64,000 nucleotides of DNA from Pseudaestuariivita atlantica (lineage in GTDB: Bacteria; Pseudomonadota; Alphaproteobacteria; Rhodobacterales; Rhodobacteraceae), in NCBI RefSeq assembly GCF_001205715.1, contig NZ_AQQZ01000005.1:62001-126000 (forward strand). Reading direction: 5' to 3'. A program made the position numbers and the translations under genes. The first letter of the stretch is position 1, and every line of letters starts with the position of its first letter. Below, piece by piece: positions 24,192 through 33,237 of the stretch. The notes under the pieces are model-generated. The model saw only the letters and a program-made list of their open reading frames with translations, was not told the DNA's origin and did not search any database.

Positions 24192-25490
24192 TCAGCCGTC
24201 ACCGCGCCGGTCGACCACCCGCACGGCCTTGCCCTGCGACCGCGCGACCGATCCCGGCGCACCGGCCTTCACCGCGACGCTGAGGCCCACCGCCTCCTTG
24301 ATAAGGCCGGCCAGTTGCGCCTCCGCCCCGGTGGCATCGACCCCTTCAAGGGTTTCGACGTGCACGACCATCTCGTCCATCCGCCCCTCGCGCCGCAATT
24401 CGATCTGGAAATGCGCCGCCAGCGCGTCAAGCTTCAGGATCTGCTCTTCGATCTGGGTCGGGAAGACGTTGACGCCGCGCAGGATCATCATGTCGTCCGA
24501 ACGGCCGGTCACCTTCTCCATCCGCCGCATCGACCGCGCCGTACCCGGCATTAGGCGCGTCAGGTCGCGCGTGCGGTAGCGCACGATGGGAAAGGCTTCC
24601 TTGGTGAGCGAGGTAAAGACCAGCTCGCCCAGCTCACCATCCGGCAGCACCTCGCCCGTCGCCGGGTCGATCACCTCGGGATAGAAGTGATCCTCCCAGA
24701 TGTGCAGGCCATCCTTCGTCTCCACACATTCGTTCGATACGCCCGGCCCGATCACCTCGCTCAGGCCGTAGATGTCGACCGCGTGCATGTCGAACGCCTC
24801 CTCGATCTCGGACCGCATGGCGTTGGTCCACGGCTCGGCGCCGAAGATGCCGACCTTGAGCGGCGATTTCGCCGGATCGCGCCCCTGCGCGCGGTATTCG
24901 TCAAGGATCGACAGGCAGTAGGACGGCGTGACCGTGATGCCGCCCGCGCCGAAATCCTCGATCAGGCGCACCTGCCGCTCGGTCATCCCGCCGGACACCG
25001 GCACCACCGTCAGCCCCAGCCGTTCGGCCCCACCATGGATGCCAAGCCCACCGGTAAAGAGGCCATAGCCATAGGCGTTGTGCAGGACATCCCCCGCCCG
25101 CAATCCGCTGGCCCGCAGGGAGCGCGCGACCACCTCGTCCCACATCTCCAGATCGGCGCGGGTGTAGCCCACGACCGTCGGTTGCCCCGTCGTACCGGAC
25201 GAGGCGTGAATGCGCGCCACCTGCTCACGCGGCACGGCGAACATCCCGAACGGGTAGTTGGCGCGCAGGTCCTGCTTGGTCGTGAAGGGAAACTTCGCCA
25301 GGTCGTCGAGCGAGCGCAGGTCGTCGGGATGCACCCCCGCCGTCTCGAACGCCGCGCGGTAATGGGGCACGTTGTCATGGGCGTGGCGCAGCGACCAGCG
25401 CATGCGATCCAGTTGCAGCGCCGCGATCTCGTCCCGGCTGGCAATCTCGATCGGGTCCAAATCCTCCCGGCGCGGCGTGAGGTCCTTCAT
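24192..25490 (-). CDS. paaK: Phenylacetate-CoA ligase
   Basis: 432 residues, the typical length. The adenylate-forming loop ASSGTTGQPTVVGYT, the YGLSEVIGPGVS segment and WEDHFYPEVIDP are hallmarks of PaaK, and the C-terminal domain (GRSDDMMILRGVNVFPTQIE) is complete. It activates phenylacetate with ATP and coenzyme A to phenylacetyl-CoA, the first step of the pathway encoded to its right. It is the second gene of a leftward pair, overlapping paaI by four bases (ATGA). Regulation by PaaX is probable since both directions leave from the 25946-26039 gap. Confidence 0.93.
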   Translation of the reverse strand: MKDLTPRREDLDPIEIASRDEIAALQLDRMRWSLRHAHDNVPHYRAAFETAGVHPDDLRSLDDLAKFPFTTKQDLRANYPFGMFAVPREQVARIHASSGTTGQPTVVGYTRADLEMWDEVVARSLRASGLRAGDVLHNAYGYGLFTGGLGIHGGAERLGLTVVPVSGGMTERQVRLIEDFGAGGITVTPSYCLSILDEYRAQGRDPAKSPLKVGIFGAEPWTNAMRSEIEEAFDMHAVDIYGLSEVIGPGVSNECVETKDGLHIWEDHFYPEVIDPATGEVLPDGELGELVFTSLTKEAFPIVRYRTRDLTRLMPGTARSMRRMEKVTGRSDDMMILRGVNVFPTQIEEQILKLDALAAHFQIELRREGRMDEMVVHVETLEGVDATGAEAQLAGLIKEAVGLSVAVKAGAPGSVARSQGKAVRVVDRRGDG

Positions 25491-25945
25491 GCGTCCGTCT
25501 CCTCTTCGCGGAACAGCGTGCCCCGGATGGTGCGCGACAGGCCCCGGAACTCGGCGATCACGGTGCCGTCGTCCCGCGTCACCGTCACGTCGTAGATGCC
25601 CGAGCGCCCGGCGCGGTGCCGCTCCACCGCGCGCGCGGTCAGCGTGTCCCCCGGCTGGCCCGGCGCGATGAAATCGACCCGTCCCTGCTGCGCCACCGTG
25701 ACGAGGTTGTAACTGTTGCAGGCCAGCGCAAAGGCCGTGTCGGCCAGCGTAAAGATGAAGCCGCCATGGCAGATGCCATGCCCGTTCAGATGCCGCGCCT
25801 CGACTTTCAGCCGTGTCTCCGCCATCCCCGGCGCGACCGTCCCCATCTCGATCCCCAGCCCTTTCGAGGCCGCGTCACCCTCCCACATCGCCCGCGCCGC
25901 GCGCTGCGCACGGGCCTCAGGCGTCAGGTCGGGTGCGTCGCTCAC
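25487..25945 (-). CDS. paaI: Hydroxyphenylacetyl-CoA thioesterase PaaI
   Basis: 152 residues from a GTG at 25945 with GAAAGG six bases upstream; the open frame extends further but without family homology. It is a single hotdog domain with NGHGICHGGFIFTLADTAFA, which contains the catalytic aspartate of the PaaI family, and QGRVDFIAPGQPGDTL. PaaI hydrolyses ring-hydroxylated phenylacetyl-CoA and rescues CoA from dead-end intermediates. It is co-transcribed with paaK. Confidence 0.9.
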   Translation of the reverse strand: MSDAPDLTPEARAQRAARAMWEGDAASKGLGIEMGTVAPGMAETRLKVEARHLNGHGICHGGFIFTLADTAFALACNSYNLVTVAQQGRVDFIAPGQPGDTLTARAVERHRAGRSGIYDVTVTRDDGTVIAEFRGLSRTIRGTLFREEETDA

Positions 25946-26039
25946 GGGAAACCTTTCAAAATCCGGCGTACCGACGCTTGCATGTAATGTCTGCCCGGTC
26001 AATGCTTTGCCCCGCGCATCGAAACGCGGGGGGCGCGCC
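25946..26039. promoter_or_regulatory. Divergent promoter region paaIK / paaZ
   Basis: These 94 bases separate the leftward paaI-paaK pair from rightward paaZ, so they must carry both promoters. The left part (TTTCAAAATCCGGCG, TTGCATGTAATGTC around 25966-25990) is AT-richer than its surroundings: TTGCAT at 25978 and TAATGT at 25985 are possible elements but their spacing is not standard. A PaaX site is expected here but could not be assigned. Confidence 0.4.
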
Positions 26040-28070
26040 ATGACAGGGATCGACTTTTCCAGCTATGCCTGCGGCGCTTGGGTCGCCCCGTCGGGTGACC
26101 TGCGGCCCGTCGCCTCAGCCCTCGATGGCGCGGCTTTGGGACAAATCGGATCGGGCGCGCTCGACTTCGCGGCGATGCGCGACCATGCCCGCCGACGCGG
26201 CGCTCCGGCGCTCCGGGCGATGGGGTTCCACGACCGCGCGCGCAGGATCAAGGCGCTCGCGCTGCACCTGCGCGACCACCGCGAAGCGCTTTACCAGCTG
26301 TCCTACCTCACCGGCGCGACGCTTGCCGACAGTAAGATCGACATCGACGGCGGCATCGGCACGCTGCTGGTCTTCGCGTCGAAGGGACGGCGGGAGATGC
26401 CGGACGGCGACGTCTATGTCGACGGCGCGGTCGAGCAGCTGTCGCGAAACGGCACTTTCGTCGGCCAGCACATCTGCACACCGCTAGACGGTGTGGCCGT
26501 CCATATCAACGCGTTCAACTTCCCGGTCTGGGGGATGCTGGAAAAGCTTGGCCCCTGCCTGTTGGCAGGGATGCCCGCCATCTTGAAACCGGCCTCCTCC
26601 ACCGCCTACCTCGCCCAGGCCGCGGTCCGCCTGATGATCGACAGCGGCATCCTGCCCGACGGCGCGGTGCAGCTTGTGATGGGCGGCACCGGTGACCTGC
26701 TGGGCCAGTTGGGCGGGCAGGACGTCATCAGCTTCACCGGCTCCGCCGACACCGCCCTGCACCTGCGGCAAGCCCCCAATATCGCGGCAGAGGCGGTGCG
26801 GTTCATCGCCGAACAGGACAGCCTCAACGCCTCCGTCCTCGGCCCCGACGCCACGCCCGACACGCCGGAATGGGACCTGTTCCTGCGCGAGGTCGTGACC
26901 GAGATGACGGCGAAGGCGGGCCAGAAATGCACCGCGATCCGTCGCATCCTCGTCCCCGATGCACAGATCGACCGGCTGGGCGCGGACCTGTCCGCGCGTC
27001 TTTCGGCGCTCACCATCGGCGACCCCCGCCAAGGCCCCGACATGGGCGCGCTGGCAAGCCTCGGCCAGCGCGACGACGTGCGCAGCAAAACCGCAACGCT
27101 CATGTCCGAAGCCACGCTGATCCACGGCGACCCCGACGCCACGTCCGCCGGGACGGATGCCAACGGCGCCTACCTGTCACCCGTGCTCCTGCGCTGTGAC
27201 GACCCCGATGGGGCGGCGGAAATTCACAGGACCGAAGCCTTCGGCCCCGTCGCGACGCTGATGCCCTACACCGACATCGCCCATGCCGCGCGGCTCACCG
27301 CTCGGGCAGGCGGTGCGCTTGTCACCTCTCTCGTCACCCACGACCCGGCCACGGCGCGCACGTTCACGCTCGACGCAGCGCGCCATCACGGGCGGGTCTA
27401 CCTGAACGACCGCACCTCGATGGCGGAAAGCACGGGCCACGGCTCGCCCCTGCCGCACATGGTGCATGGCGGGCCGGGCCGTGCGGGGGGTGGCGAAGAG
27501 ATGGGCGGCATCCGTGGCGTGATGCATTACATGCAACGCACCGCCGTGCAGGGCTCCCCCGACATGCTGACCGCGATCACCGCGCAATTCGTGCCGGGTT
27601 CTGCGCAACCCGAACCGCCCGCGCACCCCTTCACCCGCACCTTCCACGAGCTTGCCATCGGCGACACGCTGCACACGGCCTCCCGCACCATAACGCTCGA
27701 CGATATCGAGCATTTCGCGCATTTCACCGGCGACACCTTCTATGCCCACATGGATGAAGAGGCCGCCAAGGCGAACCCGTTCTTTCCGGGCCGCGTGGCG
27801 CATGGCTACCTGCTGCTCAGCTTCGCGGCGGGCTTGTTCGTCGATCCCGATCCGGGACCGGTGCTGGCCAATACTGGGTTGACAGGCCTCGCCTTCCAGA
27901 AGCCCGTCTCCCCCGGTGACAGCCTTGCCGCCGCGCTGACCGTCAAGCGCAAGACGCGCCGCACCGACAGCTATGGCGAGGTCCGCTGGCACGTCGCCCT
28001 GACCAACCAGTCAGACGAGCCCGTCGCCACCTACGAACTGCACACCATGGTCGCCTATGACCGACCTTGA
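26040..28070 (+). CDS. paaZ: Bifunctional oxepin-CoA hydrolase / aldehyde dehydrogenase PaaZ
   Basis: 676 residues from the ATG at 26040, matching known PaaZ (about 680); an open extension upstream overlaps the divergent promoter and is rejected. Residues 1 to about 510 form an aldehyde dehydrogenase domain with [11 protein letters not shown], the cofactor lysine in [20 protein letters not shown] and the catalytic cysteine in [11 protein letters not shown]. From about 535 comes a MaoC-type hydratase domain with [16 protein letters not shown] and [10 protein letters not shown]. The hydratase opens the oxepin-CoA ring and the dehydrogenase oxidises the resulting semialdehyde. The end overlaps paaX by 14 bases. 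Confidence 0.95.
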   Translation: MTGIDFSSYACGAWVAPSGDLRPVASALDGAALGQIGSGALDFAAMRDHARRRGAPALRAMGFHDRARRIKALALHLRDHREALYQLSYLTGATLADSKIDIDGGIGTLLVFASKGRREMPDGDVYVDGAVEQLSRNGTFVGQHICTPLDGVAVHINAFNFPVWGMLEKLGPCLLAGMPAILKPASSTAYLAQAAVRLMIDSGILPDGAVQLVMGGTGDLLGQLGGQDVISFTGSADTALHLRQAPNIAAEAVRFIAEQDSLNASVLGPDATPDTPEWDLFLREVVTEMTAKAGQKCTAIRRILVPDAQIDRLGADLSARLSALTIGDPRQGPDMGALASLGQRDDVRSKTATLMSEATLIHGDPDATSAGTDANGAYLSPVLLRCDDPDGAAEIHRTEAFGPVATLMPYTDIAHAARLTARAGGALVTSLVTHDPATARTFTLDAARHHGRVYLNDRTSMAESTGHGSPLPHMVHGGPGRAGGGEEMGGIRGVMHYMQRTAVQGSPDMLTAITAQFVPGSAQPEPPAHPFTRTFHELAIGDTLHTASRTITLDDIEHFAHFTGDTFYAHMDEEAAKANPFFPGRVAHGYLLLSFAAGLFVDPDPGPVLANTGLTGLAFQKPVSPGDSLAAALTVKRKTRRTDSYGEVRWHVALTNQSDEPVATYELHTMVAYDRP

Positions 28071-28830
28071 CCGCCTTTCCGCCTTCCTCGCCTCCGAAGG
28101 ACGCCCGCGCGTCTGGTCGATCCTCGTCACCATCCTCGGCGACCTCGGCGGGCTGGTCGAAATGCAGACCTGCCTCGCGCTGTGCAGCCGGATCGGGGTG
28201 GAAGAGCAGGCCGTGCGCACCGCCATGTCGCGGCTGGTGAAGGACGGGCTGGTCGAGGGCGAACGGACCGGCCGCACCTCTGCCTACCGCTTCTCCGTGT
28301 CCGCGCTTGCCGACTACCGCGCCGCCGCACCCCTCGTCTACGCAGCCCCGAAAAAGGTCGGCAGCTGGCGCGCTGCCCTCCTGCCCCCGGCGCCTGACCG
28401 CTCCACCCTGATCGACCGCCTCGCACCCACGCACCCCTTCGGCCTCGGCGACGCGCTGCTGGTTTGGCCGTCTGGAAGTCCGTGGGCCAGCGATGCTGAA
28501 CGCCTTGCCGGGCGCGACGTGGTCTGGCTGGACCTGCCTGATGGCGAGCGGCCGGCATGGACCACGACGCATCACGCGCCCCGCATCAATACCGCCATGG
28601 CCGCCCTGCTGGTCGAAGTGCTGGGCCGCGAAGGCTGGCAGCCCCCTGCCGATCCCGAGGAAGCCGCCGCCCTGCGCATCCTCGCGCTGCACTTCTGGCG
28701 GCGTCTGGTCCTGCGCTACCCCCCGATCCACGCGCCCCTTGCCGCCGACATCTGGCCCCTGCCCGCTGCCCATGACGCTATTGCGGCCGTGTATCATCGG
28801 CTGGGCGGGGCCCCCGACCGGTTCACCTGA
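28057..28830 (+). CDS. paaX: Phenylacetate-pathway repressor PaaX
   Basis: 257 residues with the PaaX layout: an N-terminal winged helix (LGDLGGLVEMQTCLALCSRIGVEEQ split over two helices, then VRTAMSRLVKDGLVEGERTGR), a central domain, and a C-terminal helical domain (LALHFWRRLVLRYPPIHAPL). PaaX represses paa genes until phenylacetyl-CoA binds. It starts inside the 3' end of paaZ and stops about 100 bases before paaA, so it lies in the middle of the operon it is expected to control. It is somewhat shorter than the roughly 300-residue enterobacterial protein. Confidence 0.92.
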   Translation: MTDLDRLSAFLASEGRPRVWSILVTILGDLGGLVEMQTCLALCSRIGVEEQAVRTAMSRLVKDGLVEGERTGRTSAYRFSVSALADYRAAAPLVYAAPKKVGSWRAALLPPAPDRSTLIDRLAPTHPFGLGDALLVWPSGSPWASDAERLAGRDVVWLDLPDGERPAWTTTHHAPRINTAMAALLVEVLGREGWQPPADPEEAAALRILALHFWRRLVLRYPPIHAPLAADIWPLPAAHDAIAAVYHRLGGAPDRFT

Positions 28831-28881
28831 GAGGTCAGGCGGCCCGTCTGCGCCCGACGCGCGGATGAAACATTACCAACA

Positions 28882-28914
28882 CACGTTGCTTGCGTGCACT
28901 TCGTAATATATACT
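28882..28914 (+). promoter_or_regulatory. Promoter of paaA with overlapping inverted repeat
   Basis: TTGCTT (28886-28891) and TATACT (28909-28914) are separated by 17 bases, a good sigma-70-type promoter. CACG (28882-28885) and CGTG (28893-28896) form a small inverted repeat across the -35 element, a plausible PaaX site. The region between paaX and paaA is noticeably AT-rich. AGGAGG at 28922-28927 is the paaA ribosome site. Confidence 0.7.
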
Positions 28915-28934
28915 CCATAACAGGAGGCCCGCCC

Positions 28935-29915
28935 ATGTACGCTCAAGGATTGATCGGCTCGTCGCAGGACACCGAAGAAACGCCCGAATTCCTCGCCGCC
29001 TTCCAGGCCCGCATCGACGCCGACGAAAAGATCGAGCCGAAGGACCCGATGCCCGCCGCCTACCGCAAGACGCTGATCCGCCAGATCGGCCAGCATGCCC
29101 ATTCCGAAATCGTCGGCATGCTGCCCGAAGGCAACTGGATCACCCGCGCACCGACCCTGCGCCGCAAGGCCGCGCTGCTGGCCAAGGTGCAGGACGAAGG
29201 CGGGCATGGGCTCTACCTCTATTCCGCCGCCGAAACGCTCGGCATCAGCCGCGACCAGATGACCGAAGAGCTGCTGTCGGGCAAAGCCAAGTATTCCTCG
29301 ATCTTCAACTACCCGACGCTCACCTGGGCCGATATCGGCGCGATCGGGTGGCTGGTCGATGGCGCGGCGATCATGAACCAGGTGCCGCTTTGCCGCTGTT
29401 CCTACGGGCCCTATGCCCGCGCGATGATCCGCGTCTGCAAGGAGGAAAGTTTCCACCAGCGGCAGGGATACGAGATCATGCTGACGCTCTCGCGCGGCTC
29501 GGACGAGCAGAAGGAGATGGCGCAGGACGCGCTGAACCGCTGGTGGTGGCCGTCGCTGATGATGTTCGGCCCGTCCGACGGTGATAGCCAGCATTCTGAC
29601 CAGTCGACGCGCTGGAAGATCAAGCGCTTCACCAACGACGCACTGCGCCAGAAATTCGTCGACGCCACCGTACCGCAGGGCGAAAAACTGGGCCTCACCT
29701 TCCCCGACCCGGACCTGAAATGGAACGATGACAAGGGCGGCTATGACTTTGGCGAGATCGACTGGGACGAGTTCTGGCGCGTGGTCAAGGGACAGGGCCG
29801 CATGAACGTCGACAGGATCGCCGCCCGCCGGAAGGCGTGGGAGGACGGCGCATGGGTGCGCGAGGCCGCAATGGCCCACGTCGAAAAGCGCAAGACGCAG
29901 ATGGCGGCGGAATGA
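28935..29915 (+). CDS. paaA: 1,2-Phenylacetyl-CoA epoxidase, catalytic subunit PaaA
   Basis: 326 residues from the ATG at 28935, seven bases after AGGAGG. It is the diiron catalytic subunit of the multicomponent epoxidase. The iron-ligand segments of the ferritin-like fold are visible as [17 protein letters not shown] and [13 protein letters not shown] (EX2H-type pairs). It inserts one oxygen atom of O2 into the aromatic ring of phenylacetyl-CoA with PaaC as structural partner and PaaE as reductase. It begins a second transcription unit behind its own promoter. Unlike in known operons, the following gene is not paaB but a VOC protein. Confidence 0.95.
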   Translation: MYAQGLIGSSQDTEETPEFLAAFQARIDADEKIEPKDPMPAAYRKTLIRQIGQHAHSEIVGMLPEGNWITRAPTLRRKAALLAKVQDEGGHGLYLYSAAETLGISRDQMTEELLSGKAKYSSIFNYPTLTWADIGAIGWLVDGAAIMNQVPLCRCSYGPYARAMIRVCKEESFHQRQGYEIMLTLSRGSDEQKEMAQDALNRWWWPSLMMFGPSDGDSQHSDQSTRWKIKRFTNDALRQKFVDATVPQGEKLGLTFPDPDLKWNDDKGGYDFGEIDWDEFWRVVKGQGRMNVDRIAARRKAWEDGAWVREAAMAHVEKRKTQMAAE

Positions 29916-29943
29916 TCCCGGTCGTGACGCCCCGAGGTACGAC

Positions 29944-30345
29944 ATGACCGCCCTGCGCGCCATGCCGGTGCTGCAAGTGACGGATGTCGCCGCCTCGGTC
30001 GCGTTCTACGGACGGCTGGGCTTTGCCAGCCATGGCGCATGGGGAGACCCGCCGGGGTTCTCTATCGTCCAGCGAGGCGATGTGACGCTTGGCCTTGATC
30101 GCGCGCAGGATGGAGAGGTCGCCTGCAACCAGTGGTGGGCCGCCTACATCTATGTCGACGATGCCGAAGCCCTGCGCGCCGAGTTCGTGGAACACGGGCT
30201 GGACCCCACCGACATGCACCGGCCCGATCATTACGGCTGCATCGATTTCGACATGATCGACCCCGACGGCCAAAGGATCGCCTTTGGTCAATCGCTGTCA
30301 CCGGTGCCCGGACCGGGTCTGGACGAGGATCGTGGACGTGGCTGA
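29944..30345 (+). CDS. VOC (glyoxalase/bleomycin-resistance) family protein inside the paa operon
   Basis: 133 residues with the vicinal-oxygen-chelate pattern: VLQVTDVAASVAFYGRLGF at the start and DFDMIDPDGQRIAFGQSL at the end, i.e. one complete domain of paired beta-alpha-beta-beta-beta units. It lies 28 bases after paaA and overlaps paaB by eight bases, so it is co-translated with the epoxidase subunits. It could protect against reactive epoxide or by-product, bind an aromatic, or act as a dioxygenase/lyase; metal ligands expected at fixed positions are only partly present (an N-terminal His is not obvious), so it may be a binding rather than catalytic protein. Confidence 0.85.
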   Translation: MTALRAMPVLQVTDVAASVAFYGRLGFASHGAWGDPPGFSIVQRGDVTLGLDRAQDGEVACNQWWAAYIYVDDAEALRAEFVEHGLDPTDMHRPDHYGCIDFDMIDPDGQRIAFGQSLSPVPGPGLDEDRGRG

Positions 30346-30631
30346 CAAATCCCCTGAAATCCCCCTTTGGGAAGTCTTCATCCGGCCCCGCAACGGGCTG
30401 GCGCACCGCCATTGCGGGTCGCTGCATGCGGCTGACGCCGAGATGGCCGTGCAGGCCGCGCGCGACGTCTATACCCGCCGGGGCGAAGGCACCTCGATCT
30501 GGGTCGTGCCATCGGCGCAGATCACCGCGTCCGACCCGGCGGATGCCGCCGAAACGTTCGATCCGGCGGATGACAAGGTCTATCGCCACCCCACCTTCTA
30601 CGACATCCCCGACGACGTGGGGCACATGTGA
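30338..30631 (+). CDS. paaB: 1,2-Phenylacetyl-CoA epoxidase subunit PaaB
   Basis: 97 residues from a GTG at 30338, eight bases after AGGA; a GTG six bases earlier is too close to that site. The sequence PLWEVFIRPRNGLAHRHCGS and LHAADAEMAVQAARDVYTRR is characteristic of PaaB, the small bridging subunit that links epoxidase (PaaAC) heterodimers and is required for activity. It ends with FYDIPDDVGHM, and its stop overlaps paaC by one base. Confidence 0.93.
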   Translation: MADKSPEIPLWEVFIRPRNGLAHRHCGSLHAADAEMAVQAARDVYTRRGEGTSIWVVPSAQITASDPADAAETFDPADDKVYRHPTFYDIPDDVGHM

Positions 30632-31383
30632 TGGCGACGCCGCTCTTCACCGCGCTGCTGCGTCTGGCCGACGATCACCTGATCCTCGGCCACCGCCTGT
30701 CGGAATGGTGCGGCCATGCGCCGATGCTCGAAGAAGACCTCGCCCTGCCCAACATTGCGCTCGACCTGATCGGGCAGGCGCGCGCGCTCTACACCTATGC
30801 CGGCGAGGTCGAAGGCGCGGGCCGCGACGAGGACGCGCTCGCCTATGGCCGGCACGAACGCGGCTACGTGAACGCGCTGATCTGCGAGACCGAGAACGGC
30901 GATTTCGCCCGCACCATGTACCGCCAATGCGTGTTCGCGGTGTTCATGGGTCGGTTCTGGGAGGCGGCTGTCACGTCTTCCGACCCGACCCTCGCCGCCA
31001 TCGCCGCCAAGGCGCGGAAAGAGACGGCCTATCACATCCGTCACAGCGCCGAATGGGTCATCCGCATGGGCGACGGGACCGACGAAAGCACCCGCCGGAT
31101 GCGCGACGCGGCGACCTACCTCGCGCCCTATATCGGTGAGCTGTTCGAAGCCGACACCGTGACCGATGCGCTGAGTGCCGACGGAATCTGGCCGGACCCG
31201 CCCGCGCTGCAATCGGGCTGGATCGCCGACATGACCCCGATCCTCGACCAGGCGCTGCTGCCCATGCCCGACCTCGGCTTTGCCCATACCGGCGGGCGGC
31301 AGGGCGTGCATACCGAGGGGATGGGATACCTGCTGGCCGAATTGCATTACATGCAGCGCGCCTATCCGGGGCTGACATGGTGA
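30631..31383 (+). CDS. paaC: 1,2-Phenylacetyl-CoA epoxidase structural subunit PaaC
   Basis: 250 residues from the ATG at 30631; a GTG directly before it is an alternative. Ferritin-like fold without the full diiron site: HLILGHRLSEWCGHAPMLEEDLALPNIALDLIGQAR is the family signature (read here in pieces), and KETAYHIRHSAEWVIRMGDGT is conserved. PaaC forms the structural heterodimer with PaaA and holds the substrate channel. The stop overlaps paaD by seven bases. Confidence 0.93.
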   Translation: MATPLFTALLRLADDHLILGHRLSEWCGHAPMLEEDLALPNIALDLIGQARALYTYAGEVEGAGRDEDALAYGRHERGYVNALICETENGDFARTMYRQCVFAVFMGRFWEAAVTSSDPTLAAIAAKARKETAYHIRHSAEWVIRMGDGTDESTRRMRDAATYLAPYIGELFEADTVTDALSADGIWPDPPALQSGWIADMTPILDQALLPMPDLGFAHTGGRQGVHTEGMGYLLAELHYMQRAYPGLTW

Positions 31384-31862
31384 CCGATCTCACCGAGGCG
31401 CGGGCATGGTCTGCCGCGGCATCCGTGCTCGACCCCGAAGTACCCGCGCTGACGGTCGCGGAACTGGGCATCCTGCGGTCCGTCTCTGTCGAGGGGGACA
31501 CCGCCACCGCGCGCCTCACCCCCACCTATTCCGGCTGCCCCGCCGTGCTTGCCATCGAACTCGCGGTCGAGGCCGCGTTGCGCGAGGCCGGGTTCGACGC
31601 ACGCATCGAGCGCGTGCTGTCGCCCGCATGGACGACCGACTGGATCACCGAGGATGGGCGCGAGAAACTGCGCGCCTACGGCATCGCGCCACCCGTCAAG
31701 GCATCGGGCAAGGCCGCGCTCTTCTCCGAACCGACCGTCGCCTGCCCGCGCTGCGGATCATCGGCCACCACCCGCGTCTCCGAATTCGGGGCGACTGCCT
31801 GTCAGGCGCAATACCGCTGCACCGCCTGCGCCGAACCCTTCGATTATTTCAAGTGTCTCTGA
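31377..31862 (+). CDS. paaD: Phenylacetate epoxidase maturation factor PaaD
   Basis: 161 residues. The first two thirds is a DUF59/MIP18-like domain (DPEVPALTVAELGILRSV, TPTYSGCPAVLAIE) as in iron-sulfur assembly proteins. The C-terminus has two CXXC pairs (CPRCGSS and CTAC) plus a final cysteine, likely for Zn or Fe-S. PaaD is needed for active epoxidase, probably maturing the iron centre or the PaaE cluster. It is followed four bases later by paaE. Confidence 0.92.
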   Translation: MVTDLTEARAWSAAASVLDPEVPALTVAELGILRSVSVEGDTATARLTPTYSGCPAVLAIELAVEAALREAGFDARIERVLSPAWTTDWITEDGREKLRAYGIAPPVKASGKAALFSEPTVACPRCGSSATTRVSEFGATACQAQYRCTACAEPFDYFKCL

Positions 31863-31865
31863 CCC

Positions 31866-32933
31866 ATGGCCGCACCGCGTTTCCACAGCCTCACGCTCAC
31901 CTCCGTCACGCCAGAAACGCAGGACGCCGTGCGCCTGACCTTCGCCATCCTCGACGATCTGCGCGAGGCCTACCGCTTCACGCCCGGACAATACCTGACC
32001 CTGCGCGCGACGATTGACGGGGCAGAGGTGCGCCGCTCCTATTCCATCTGCTCGCCCCTCTCGGCGCGCGACATCTCGGTCGGGGTGAAGCGGATCGAGG
32101 GCGGCGCCTTTTCCACCCACGCCCTGACGCTCAAGGCCGGCGACACGCTCGATGTGATGACCCCGCAAGGCCGGTTCGGCGCGCCCTTGGGCGGGAAGCA
32201 CAATTACCTGCTGCTGGCCGCCGGGTCGGGCGTCACCCCGATCCTGTCCATCGCGCAATCCGTGCTCGAAGAGGAACCGGACAGCACCATCACGCTTGCC
32301 TATGCCAACCGCACGACCGATCAGGTCATGTTCCGCCGTACGCTTGATGACCTGAAAGACCGCTACATGACGCGGTTCCTCCTGACCCACGTGATGGACG
32401 AGGAAGCCCAGGACGTGGAACTGTTCAACGGGCGGCTCGACGCGGAAAAACTGAACACGCTGGCCACCCGCGGCCTGATCGACCCCACCGCCTATGATGC
32501 GGTCTTCATCTGCGGCCCCCAGCCCATGATCGAAAGCGCGGCGGCGGCGCTGAAGGCCCTTGGCACGCCCGAGGATCGCATCCGGTTCGAACTGTTCACG
32601 CCCTCCACCCCGCTGCCGACTTCCAGCGCCCGCGCCACCGTGCCCGAGGCAACTGGCGCGCGGGTGGACGTGGTGATCGACGGCGCAACGCGCAGCTTTC
32701 GCATGGATCCGGGTGAGCCGCTGCTGGACGCGGCACACCGCGCCGGGCTCGACCTGCCGTGGTCCTGCGCCAACGGCATGTGCGCGACCTGCCGCTGCAA
32801 GCTGACGCGCGGCACCGGCGCGATGGTACAGAATTTTTCGCTGGAAGATTGGGAGCTGGAACGCGACTACGTGCTCGCCTGCCAGTTCCGGCCCTCGGCG
32901 GACGCCGTCACGCTCGATTTCGACGCGGTCTGA
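31866..32933 (+). CDS. paaE: Phenylacetyl-CoA epoxidase reductase PaaE
   Basis: 355 residues: an FAD-binding domain of the ferredoxin-reductase type (RRSYSICSPLS for FAD, GSGVTPILSIAQS for NADPH), followed by a plant-type [2Fe-2S] ferredoxin domain with CANGMCATCRCKL and a late cysteine in VLACQF (about residues 300-340). It takes electrons from NADPH and feeds the diiron site of PaaA. It is the last visible gene of the rightward paa operon; its stop lies four bases from a convergent gene. Confidence 0.94.
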   Translation: MAAPRFHSLTLTSVTPETQDAVRLTFAILDDLREAYRFTPGQYLTLRATIDGAEVRRSYSICSPLSARDISVGVKRIEGGAFSTHALTLKAGDTLDVMTPQGRFGAPLGGKHNYLLLAAGSGVTPILSIAQSVLEEEPDSTITLAYANRTTDQVMFRRTLDDLKDRYMTRFLLTHVMDEEAQDVELFNGRLDAEKLNTLATRGLIDPTAYDAVFICGPQPMIESAAAALKALGTPEDRIRFELFTPSTPLPTSSARATVPEATGARVDVVIDGATRSFRMDPGEPLLDAAHRAGLDLPWSCANGMCATCRCKLTRGTGAMVQNFSLEDWELERDYVLACQFRPSADAVTLDFDAV

Positions 32934-32937
32934 CTGC

Positions 32938-33237
32938 TCAGATCTCGACCTCGGCCATCAGGGCGCCCAGCGCCGCGCCGTGCATGTCCCGGTCCGCCAC
33001 GGTGCCCTGCACCGCCGGACGCGGAATCGACAGCTTGACCACTTTCAGGTCGGGGATTTCGAACCGCTTCAGCGTCTGCGTGGGCGTCTGCAACACCTCT
33101 GCCGCGCGCTCTGCCGTGATCGCCGCGCGCACCCGGTCGAACGCCTTGGCAGAGCCGCAGAAGATGTCGATGGTCACCCAGAACGGCCCGGCATTCTTGG
33201 ACCGAACCTTGACCGCCACGTCCCCCAGCCGCGCCAT
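32938..33237 (-). CDS. DUF4387-type small partner of AtuA-like protein
   Basis: 99 residues. The sequence (AVKVRSKNAGPFWVTIDIFC, then RPAVQGTVADRDMHGAALGA) matches the DUF4387/AtuA-associated ferredoxin-fold proteins that always follow or are fused to AtuA-like proteins. It directly abuts the AtuA-like gene (ATG at the stop), so the two form a complex in all likelihood. Biochemical role not known. The conserved D-x-H in ADRDMHG may contribute to an active site with the large subunit. Confidence 0.85.
   Translation of the reverse strand: MARLGDVAVKVRSKNAGPFWVTIDIFCGSAKAFDRVRAAITAERAAEVLQTPTQTLKRFEIPDLKVVKLSIPRPAVQGTVADRDMHGAALGALMAEVEI

Noticed and set aside
25716-26039. N-terminal extension of PaaZ
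   Set aside because: It overlaps the antisense of paaI and the divergent promoter gap and lacks family homology; the ATG at 26040 gives the known PaaZ length.
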